Shown: one piece after another, positions 57,657-64,000 of the stretch
Position numbering within the stretch: the first letter of the stretch is position 1
How the letters are laid out: each line of letters opens with the position of its first letter
Source of the DNA: Bradyrhizobium sp. CSA112
GTDB taxonomy: Bacteria; Pseudomonadota; Alphaproteobacteria; Rhizobiales; Xanthobacteraceae
Length of the DNA stretch: 64,000 nucleotides
Direction of reading: 5' to 3'
NCBI RefSeq assembly: GCF_029051645.1
Contig: NZ_JAACFS010000005.1
Span: forward strand, 248,001-312,000
The notes under the pieces: generated by a model
Told to the model about the DNA's origin: nothing
What the model saw: the letters and a program-made list of their open reading frames with translations, nothing else
The model's database searches: none
Position numbers and translations under genes: made by a program

Positions 57657-58388
57657 TTAACGCAAACCCAAGCTTTGCAGGAGCGACGGTGTCTGGGCAT
57701 TTTGCACTGACTGCTCCTGTGCTCGGGCGTCCGGTGCGGCCGGTACCTCGACCCGTGCATTTTGCTCTTCCCGGACCCTTGCTCGATGATTTCGCTGGGT
57801 TCGGATCTCTGCTCGCGCATTATGCGCGGACCGGGCCCGTCGATGCTTTTTCGTGGGCTGGGCCTGAGCTGGGGCATCTTGCACAACCTGCACTGGGGCA
57901 GCTTGCGCGGGCTGTACGGGCACGACCTGTGCCCGCGAATCTTCCTTGGCCGCCCAGGCTTCGAATTCCTTCAACAAGACTTCGGCTGGCGGCTGACCGT
58001 TCTCGGTTTGATTCTGATCGGCAGGTTCAGAAGCAACAGCAATTTCGTCGCGTGTCGGCGCGTCGCTTGTCGTCGTTGGCAAATCCTGAGTGCCCGCGAT
58101 TGATTGAATTGATGACGTCGACGGATCGGTGCCAGGCTGAAGCGCCGGTTTGTCGACCCACGAAGCCGTGATGTCCGCAACGAGCGCGACTGGATTTTCT
58201 ACCGATAGGATCGCGATACCGACCGCCGCTGTCGCCGTTACCCCAAAAATACTCGCTTTGAGGATTCGCAACGAGAGAGCCGCTCTGCCCAAAGCCTTCC
58301 CGATATCCGGCTGCACGGTTTCTTCGGCTTGCTCGGTGAGAAAGACAGGATAACGCTCGTCCGGCGGGAAACCGTCTTTTGTCGCCAT
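57657..58388 (-). CDS. hypothetical single-pass protein with Ala/Gln/Arg-rich tail
   Basis: A 243-residue protein from the ATG at 58388. Residues 42-62 form one membrane helix (ILKASIFGVTATAAVGIAIL). The C-terminal 100 residues are of low complexity: AQ/VQ and AP pairs, then a strongly basic stretch (KKHRRARSAHNARAEIRTQRNHRARVREEQN). No domain is recognised. The tail could bind nucleic acid or the cell wall, which is only a guess from composition. The gene ends at a repeat cluster and lies next to the broken glnA copy. Confidence 0.5.
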   Translation of the reverse strand: MATKDGFPPDERYPVFLTEQAEETVQPDIGKALGRAALSLRILKASIFGVTATAAVGIAILSVENPVALVADITASWVDKPALQPGTDPSTSSIQSIAGTQDLPTTTSDAPTRDEIAVASEPADQNQTENGQPPAEVLLKEFEAWAAKEDSRAQVVPVQPAQAAPVQVVQDAPAQAQPTKKHRRARSAHNARAEIRTQRNHRARVREEQNARVEVPAAPDARAQEQSVQNAQTPSLLQSLGLR

Positions 58389-58573
58389 TTGGTCGATGCC
58401 GCCTCTTATTTGTTCTGCTGTACCAGTAGCTCGCCAGCGAGGTCTAAAAGCGACAATCACCGCCACGATTTAGGAGAGATTTTGATTTCACTGGGATTCG
58501 GGAACCGGGAACCGCAAGATCACGCGGGAACCCGGATTGCTTTGAGCGCGAGCGGAAATGGCCGCCACAATAG

Positions 58574-58800
58574 CAAAAGGCGCCCCGCAAGGAGCGCCTT
58601 TCGCATCGGGACGGTGATATCTGCGGCGCGAGCGCCGCGCGGGATCACTGCGAATAGTACATCTCGAACTCGACCGGGTGCGGGTCATCTAGAAGCGCTC
58701 GACTTCGGTCATCTTGAGCTCGATGAAGCTGTCGATGAAGTCGTCGTCGAACACGCCCCCGTGCTTGAGGAAGGCGCGGTCCTTGTCGAGATTTTCCACC
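58574..58800 (-). pseudogene. broken duplicate of the glnA 3' end and terminator
   Basis: About 226 bases match 59597-59825 on the same strand, covering the last 51 codons of glnA and its terminator. The frame reads [17 protein letters not shown]...EVERF, then an early stop (TAG at the place of a GAG codon) and a one-base deletion, so it is non-coding. Downstream the hairpin AAGGCGC...GCGCCTT of the glnA terminator is also copied at about 58573-58602. It lies 15 bases beyond the DUF992 stop. Confidence 0.88.
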
Positions 58801-58814
58801 AGTTCACTAGCTCG

Positions 58815-59351
58815 TCATTGGGCCTTACGACGCGCGGGCGCGGGCGCAGCAGCCGGCCGCAGCTCCATTGTGGATACGCCTGCCGCAATATTCACGCCCG
58901 TCTGCGCCTGCACAGATACCGGCTGCATCATGACCGTGCGGTCCGAGCCTCCAACCAGAACGTTGGCACTCGCTCCGGCGCCGACCGTGCCGCCGGCGGT
59001 TGCACCCGTATAGGTTCCCGCCAATGCTGCCCGGCGCAGCGTGGTCGGCGCAAAAACCGCCCAGGCCAGCTGGCCGCCGGTCGTGGCACCGATGTCGAGG
59101 CCAAGCGTACTGACGGTGCCCTCATAAGCCTCGCGTGCCCTGCCTCTCGTTGACGCAAAGAAGCAGCTCAGTTGCCGCTGCCCCCCGACAACGAGGCCTA
59201 CACCGGGCGCTATGTTGCAGGTGAGCGTGCCAACCCTCGTCCGGCCGGTGTCCTGAGCCGTGGCCGGAGCCATGGCAAGGGCAAGCACCAGGGCGGCGCA
59301 TGTGGTTGCGAGACTATTCAAGGTTGTTTTATTCAGCGTTGCTTTGTTCAT
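58815..59351 (-). CDS. exported DUF992 protein
   Basis: A 178-residue protein with a signal peptide (1-33, ending APATAQ). The family core is seen in RVGTLTCNIAPGVGLVVGGQRQLSCFFAS, then GLDIGATTGGQLAWAVFAPT and GTYTGATAGGTVGAGASANVLVGG; the two cysteines (about 44 and 61) likely form a disulfide. DUF992 proteins are periplasmic and uncharacterised. It sits between glnA with its terminator and the broken 3' duplicate, in the same direction, so it appears to be inserted cargo. Confidence 0.88.
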   Translation of the reverse strand: MNKATLNKTTLNSLATTCAALVLALAMAPATAQDTGRTRVGTLTCNIAPGVGLVVGGQRQLSCFFASTRGRAREAYEGTVSTLGLDIGATTGGQLAWAVFAPTTLRRAALAGTYTGATAGGTVGAGASANVLVGGSDRTVMMQPVSVQAQTGVNIAAGVSTMELRPAAAPAPARRKAQ

Positions 59352-59596
59352 GGGCGTCCCTCCGTCGACGCATTCTGGATGGACCCCCTCAACGCGCAGC
59401 GCCATTGCGATGTTCCAAGTCTCGTTCCGCTATAGCGGCCTTACAGGCGGTAAATCATGGATGTGCTGGTCGGAGGCGGGCCGTGGAAGGTCCATCGATC
59501 GCTTACGGGCCATATGAGCAGGAATTCGCGGCGGCATTCGGCCGTATGAAGTACACGAACCAGGCGGCCGAAACGCTTGACTTTCCTTCGCAAAAA

Positions 59597-59625
59597 CAAA
59601 AGGCGCCCCGCAAGGAGCGCCTTTT
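59597..59625 (-). terminator. glnA terminator
   Basis: On the minus strand the stem AAAAGGCGC/GCGCCTTTT has a ten-base loop and is followed by GTTTTTG. A copy follows the broken duplicate. The gap 59352-59596 contains no other gene. Confidence 0.88.
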
Positions 59626-59669
59626 GCAGCGTTGGACGGTGATACTGGCGGCGCGAACGCCGCGCGAGA

Positions 59670-61079
59670 TCACTGCGAATAATACATCTCGAACTCGACC
59701 GGGTGCGGGGTCATCTCGAAGCGCTCGACTTCGGTCATTTTCAGCTCGATGAAGCTGTCAATGAAGTCATCGTCGAACACGCCGCCGTTCTTGAGGAAGG
59801 CGCGGTCCTTGTCGAGATTTTCCAGCGCTTCGCGCAAGCTGCCGCACACCGTCGGGATCTGCTTCAGCTCTTCCTTCGGCAGATCGTAGAGGTCCTTGTC
59901 CATCGCCGGGCCCGGATCGATCTTGTTCTTGATGCCGTCAAGGCCGGCCATCAGCATCGCGGCGAAGCCGAGATAAGGGTTGGCCATCGGATCGGGGAAG
60001 CGGACTTCGACGCGCTTGGCCTTCGGGTTTGCCGTGTAGGGAATGCGGCAGGAGGCCGAGCGGTTGCGCGCGGAGTAGGCGAGCAGCACCGGGGCTTCAT
60101 AACCCGGGACGAGGCGCTTGTAGGAGTTGGTCGACGGGTTGGTGAAGGCGTTGATCGCCTTGGCGTGCTTGATGATGCCGCCGATATAGTGGAGGCAGGT
60201 CTCCGAGAGGTCGGCGTATTTGTTGCCGGCGAACACCGGCTTGCCGTCCTTCCAGATCGACTGGTGGCAGTGCATGCCAGAGCCGTTATCGCCGTAAACG
60301 GGCTTCGGCATGAAGGTGGCGGTCTTGCCGTAGATATGCGCGACCTGGTGGATGCAGTATTTGTAGATCTGCATCTGGTCGGCCATCAGCGTCATGGTGT
60401 CGAACTTCATGCCGAGCTCGTGCTGGGCGGAAGCGACTTCGTGGTGATGTTTCTCGACCTTGACGCCCATCTTGGCCATCGCGCCGAGCATTTCCGAGCG
60501 CATGTCCTGCACCGAGTCCTGCGGCGGAACGGGGAAGTAGCCGGCCTTGGTGCGGATGCGGTGACCGAGATTGCCGCCCTCATATTCGGTGTCCGAATTG
60601 ATCGGCAGTTCCGAGGAGTCCAGCTTGAAGCCGGTATTGTAGGGGGTGGTCTGGTAGCGCACGTCGTCGAACACGAAGAACTCGGCCTCGGGGCCGAAGA
60701 ACACGGTGTCGCCGACACCAGACGATTTCACCATCGCCTCGGCCTTCTTGGCGATGCCGCGGGGGTCGCGGTTGTAGGGCTCGCCGGTGGTCGGCTCGAG
60801 CACGTCGCAAACGATAACCATGGTGGTCTCGGCGAAGAACGGGTCGATCGTCGCGGTCACCGGATCGGGCATCAGGCACATGTCGGATTCATTGATCGCC
60901 TTCCAACCGGCGATCGAGGAACCGTCGAACATCTGGCCTTCGGCAAAGGTGTCTTCTTCGATCATGCTGACGTCGAAGGTCACGTGCTGCCACTTGCCAC
61001 GCGGATCGGTGAAGCGCAGGTCGACGTATTTTACGTCGTTGTCCTTGATCGATTTCAGGACGTCTTTGGCGGTCTTCAT
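59670..61079 (-). CDS. glnA: glutamine synthetase type I
   Basis: The 469-residue dodecameric enzyme joins ammonia to glutamate. Catalytic motifs are DGSSIAGW, the [13 protein letters not shown] glutamate/ATP site, and [29 protein letters not shown]. The adenylylation tyrosine is Tyr 398 in [10 protein letters not shown], so GlnE control is expected. It starts at 61079, 150 bases after glnB. The last 51 codons are duplicated at 58574-58800. Confidence 0.98.
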   Translation of the reverse strand: MKTAKDVLKSIKDNDVKYVDLRFTDPRGKWQHVTFDVSMIEEDTFAEGQMFDGSSIAGWKAINESDMCLMPDPVTATIDPFFAETTMVIVCDVLEPTTGEPYNRDPRGIAKKAEAMVKSSGVGDTVFFGPEAEFFVFDDVRYQTTPYNTGFKLDSSELPINSDTEYEGGNLGHRIRTKAGYFPVPPQDSVQDMRSEMLGAMAKMGVKVEKHHHEVASAQHELGMKFDTMTLMADQMQIYKYCIHQVAHIYGKTATFMPKPVYGDNGSGMHCHQSIWKDGKPVFAGNKYADLSETCLHYIGGIIKHAKAINAFTNPSTNSYKRLVPGYEAPVLLAYSARNRSASCRIPYTANPKAKRVEVRFPDPMANPYLGFAAMLMAGLDGIKNKIDPGPAMDKDLYDLPKEELKQIPTVCGSLREALENLDKDRAFLKNGGVFDDDFIDSFIELKMTEVERFEMTPHPVEFEMYYSQ

Positions 61080-61229
61080 GAATACCCCTTTTGGCTGCGG
61101 GACGGTTTCCAGGAATCTAGCGACAACGAGACTTCGCAGACGATCGATTGAGGTATCGCGAACGAAATCAGGCCGCCGGAGCAGCCCTTTTCTTGTTTTT
61201 CAGTCGCAAAACTTCGGATAGCACCCGGC

Positions 61230-61746
<517 letters not shown>

Positions 61747-61939
61747 TTGTTAAGGCGCCTGATTTTGGAACGTTATCAGACTTTTAACAGGCTGGTGGAG
61801 AGGTCTGGCCGGAACGTTGCATGATAGCGAAGCTTATAAAATAGGCAAATCGATCAATTCTTATGCAGATGGGGGCTAGGCGAGCCGCGCGCACGGCGGA
61901 ATGTGCCTCTGGAAAAGGCTGACGGATCGAGGATTCGGC

Positions 61940-63439
61940 ATGGAAGTTTTGACCACGACTGAGATGGAGCGTGCCGACCGGCTGACGATCGCCGCCGGCA
62001 CGCCCGGCTTCGCGTTGATGATGGGCGCGGGCCAGGCCGTGGCCGAAGCCGCGATGGATCTTGTCGAGGAGGGGCCGATCGTGGTGGTCGCCGGCCGCGG
62101 CAACAATGGCGGCGACGGCTTTGTGGCAGCGGCCGAACTCGCCGCGCGCGGCCGCGAGGTTTCCGTCATCCTCCTATGCGAGCGTGACAGCCTGCAGGGC
62201 GATGCCGCACTCGCCGCGCGCGGCTGGAAATATCCGGTGCTGCCGTTCAACCCGCAGGCGATCGGCAAGCCGGCCCTGATCATCGATGCGCTGTTCGGTG
62301 CCGGGCTCAATCGTCCCGTCAAGGGCGATCCGCTCGACATGATCGAGGCGATCAACGCCAACGGCGCGCCGGTGCTCGCGGTCGACCTGCCGAGCGGGAT
62401 CAACGGCACATCCGGCGCCGTGATGGGCGCTGCGATCAATGCCGTGGAGACGGTGACCTTCTTCCGCCGCAAGCCGGCGCATCTGTTGATGCCGGGGCGC
62501 AAGCATTGCGGCCGCGTCCGCGTCGCCGATATCGGCATCGATCCGGGCGCGCTTGAGGAGATCCGGCCGCAGACATCAGAGAACGTTCCGCAAAGCTGGC
62601 AAAAATCCTTCCCCGTTCCCGAGATCGACGCCCACAAATATGCCCGCGGCCACGCCGTCGTGCTGTCGGGGGAACTGCCGTCGACCGGCGCGGCACGGCT
62701 CGCGGCGCGGGGTGCATTGCGGGCAGGGGCCGGGCTGGTCACGGTGGCCTCGCCACGCGACGCGCTCGCGGTGAATGCCGCGGCGCTGACGGCAGTGATG
62801 GTGCGCCCCGTCGATACCGTGGTCGAATTCGCCGAGCTGATCGGCGACAGGCGGCTCAATTCGATCGTGATTGGGCCGGGCGCCGGCATCAATGAACGCA
62901 CGCGTGATCTCGTGCATACCGCGCTGTCAACCAAGCGCGGCCTCGTGCTCGACGCCGACGCGCTGACGAGTTTTGCCGACGCGCCGGAGCGGCTGTTTGA
63001 ATCGATCAAGGCGAGTGAGGACCCGCAGGTCGTCCTCACCCCGCATGAGGGCGAATTTCCGCGCCTGTTCAGCGATATCAGCAACAAGCATCCCGGCCGC
63101 TCAAAACTGGAGCGGGTGCGCGACGCCGCTGAGCGCTGCGGCGCGGTGGTGCTGCTGAAGGGGCCGGATACGGTGGTGGCATCGCCCGACGGCCGCGCCA
63201 GCATCGCCTCCAACGCGCCGCCTTCGCTCGCGACGGCCGGCGCCGGAGATGTGCTGGCCGGGATCATCGCGGGGCTGCTCGCGCAAGGTGTCGCCGCATT
63301 CGAGGCCGCATGCATCGGCGTCTGGATGCACGGCGAGGCCGCGACTGAGGCGGGTCCGGGGCTGATCGCGGAAGATTTGCCGGAAGTGCTGCCCGCAGTG
63401 CTTCGCCGGCTCTATGATCAATTCGGGATTGAGTACTAG
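61940..63439 (+). CDS. nnr: bifunctional NAD(P)H-hydrate epimerase / ADP-dependent dehydratase
   Basis: The 499-residue protein repairs hydrated NAD(P)H. The N-terminal YjeF_N epimerase domain (about 1-210) has VVVAGRGNNGGDGFVAA and DALFGAGLNRPVKGD. The C-terminal ribokinase-like YjeF_C domain (about 220-495) contains GHAVVLSG, LDADALTSF, LTPHEGEFPRLF, and the ATAGAGDVLAGIIAGLLAQG motif for ADP-dependent dehydration. The ATG at 61940 follows a CGAGGA site. It is next to glnB, as in other Rhizobiales, but there is no functional link that I can see. Confidence 0.95.
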   Translation: MEVLTTTEMERADRLTIAAGTPGFALMMGAGQAVAEAAMDLVEEGPIVVVAGRGNNGGDGFVAAAELAARGREVSVILLCERDSLQGDAALAARGWKYPVLPFNPQAIGKPALIIDALFGAGLNRPVKGDPLDMIEAINANGAPVLAVDLPSGINGTSGAVMGAAINAVETVTFFRRKPAHLLMPGRKHCGRVRVADIGIDPGALEEIRPQTSENVPQSWQKSFPVPEIDAHKYARGHAVVLSGELPSTGAARLAARGALRAGAGLVTVASPRDALAVNAAALTAVMVRPVDTVVEFAELIGDRRLNSIVIGPGAGINERTRDLVHTALSTKRGLVLDADALTSFADAPERLFESIKASEDPQVVLTPHEGEFPRLFSDISNKHPGRSKLERVRDAAERCGAVVLLKGPDTVVASPDGRASIASNAPPSLATAGAGDVLAGIIAGLLAQGVAAFEAACIGVWMHGEAATEAGPGLIAEDLPEVLPAVLRRLYDQFGIEY

Positions 63440-63443
63440 TTGC

Positions 63444-63526
63444 GTAGGATGGGTGGAGCGAAGCGATACCCATCGTCTTCACGGTTGCAGGCGTTGATGG
63501 GTATCGCTGCGCTCCACCCATCCTAC
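63444..63526. repeat. palindromic repeat, GTAGGATGGG family, second copy
   Basis: It begins GTAGGATGGGTGGAGCGAAG and ends GCTCCACCCATCCTAC, nearly perfect arms of about 30 bases. It matches the copy at 1953-2045. Its right end overlaps the stop codon of the following minus-strand gene. Confidence 0.85.
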
Positions 63527-64000
63527 GGCGACGGCACCAGATATTTCGCCACCGCCGTCTCGTCCCATTCCAGCCCGAGCCCAGGTCCTCGCGCGGTCAC
63601 CGTGCCATCGACGACCTTGGCCGGTTGGGCGAGGATCACGCCGGCGAAATCCAAAAATTCGAGCCAGTGCGCGGTTGGCGTCACCGCGAGCATGTGGGCG
63701 CTGGCTTCGGCGAACAGATGGCTCGACATCGGAATGTTGGCGGCGTCCGCTTGGGCTGCGACCTGCAACCAGCCGGTGATGCCGCCGCACTTCATCAAAT
63801 CGAGCATGATGAAATCGCTGGCACCTAGCGCGATCGCCTCCGCAAAGCCGCGTGGGAACCACCAGTTCTCGCCGGCCTGAATCGGCGTCGGGGATGCCTC
63901 GCGCACTTTTGCGTGTCCTGAGAGGTTTTCCTGCGGCACCGGTTCTTCGATCCAGTGCAGATCGTAGGGAGCGAGGCGGGCAATCCGTCGCGTTGCTTCA
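63523..64000 (-). CDS. enolase-superfamily (mandelate racemase/muconate lactonizing) enzyme, C-terminal part
   Basis: The frame enters at 64000 and stops at 63523 (TAG). The visible 158 residues hold WIEEPVPQEN, the acidic metal-ligand region of the enolase superfamily, AIALGASDFIMLDLMKCGGITGWLQVAAQADAANIPMSSHLF, with the substrate-binding loop, then the C-terminal capping part. It catalyses abstraction of an alpha-proton of a carboxylate substrate, but the substrate is unknown. The start is beyond the window. The stop codon lies in a palindromic repeat. Confidence 0.9.
   Translation of the reverse strand, partial: EATRRIARLAPYDLHWIEEPVPQENLSGHAKVREASPTPIQAGENWWFPRGFAEAIALGASDFIMLDLMKCGGITGWLQVAAQADAANIPMSSHLFAEASAHMLAVTPTAHWLEFLDFAGVILAQPAKVVDGTVTARGPGLGLEWDETAVAKYLVPSP

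Noticed and set aside
59703..61151. 482-codon plus-strand frame opposite glnA
   Set aside because: Shadow of glnA codons; Val/Gly/His-rich composition typical of such frames.

Overview
The window looks like chromosomal DNA of an alphaproteobacterium of the Bradyrhizobium/Nitrobacteraceae type. The basis is high GC content, the gene order glyA-nrdR-ribD-ribE-ribH-nusB-thiL, the plsX-fabH-ihfA-merR-tRNA-Pro block, a GcrA cell-cycle regulator, a proton-pumping pyrophosphatase, a glnB-glnA pair with a sigma-54-like promoter, and many short palindromic repeats typical of that group. I see no phage, IS element, CRISPR array or plasmid gene. Genus assignment is inference, because no 16S gene is present.

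Layout. 1-2766: end of a DUF6152-like gene, a membrane protein, a histidine phosphatase, a repeat-rich gap and a glutathione S-transferase. 3073-8771: one-carbon, riboflavin and thiamine genes (glyA, nrdR, ribD, ribE, ribH, nusB, thiL), mostly overlapping or tightly spaced. 8978-11653: cold-shock gene and hppA. 11706-13804: a regulator/cupin pair lying between two copies of the hppA 3' end. 13909-20281: TctC-type binding protein, bamE, cytochrome bc1 chaperone, DUF177, plsX, fabH, ihfA, merR and tRNA-Pro. 20366-28152: a small membrane ORF, a DapA-like enzyme, an SDR, gcrA, a ribbon-helix-helix-like gene, a GrlR-like gene, acetamidase, YdcF, DUF169 and a saccharopine-dehydrogenase-like enzyme. 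28182-37683: exopolysaccharide region (ligase/polymerase, priming transferase, glycosyltransferase, Wza remnant, Wzc/GumC-like protein, acyltransferase, deacetylase-like protein). 37779-40142: DUF2842, heme A synthase and an FTR1 iron permease. 40154-44567: nrtR-nadA-nadB-nadC with two operator-like palindromes. 44604-57153: mixed metabolism (metY, CoA-binding protein, enoyl-CoA hydratase, thioesterase), rplM-rpsI, a diguanylate cyclase, a periplasmic heme protein, an AI-2E family protein and a class I glutamine amidotransferase. 57154-64000: repeat cluster, an anchored hypothetical protein, a broken glnA copy, a DUF992 gene, glnA, glnB, the NAD(P)HX repair gene, and the end of an enolase-superfamily gene.

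The most unusual structure occurs twice. The 3' end of a housekeeping gene together with its terminator is duplicated in direct orientation, with a small accessory cargo between the copies: hppA with a regulator plus cupin, and glnA with a DUF992 gene. This suggests gene capture at gene 3' ends. The exopolysaccharide region also shows decay. Its Wza-type exporter has lost its middle and is frameshifted, the deacetylase-like protein lacks all three metal ligands, and the Wzc-like protein lacks a Walker A lysine. The nad operon has a perfect palindrome that surrounds the nadA ribosome binding site.
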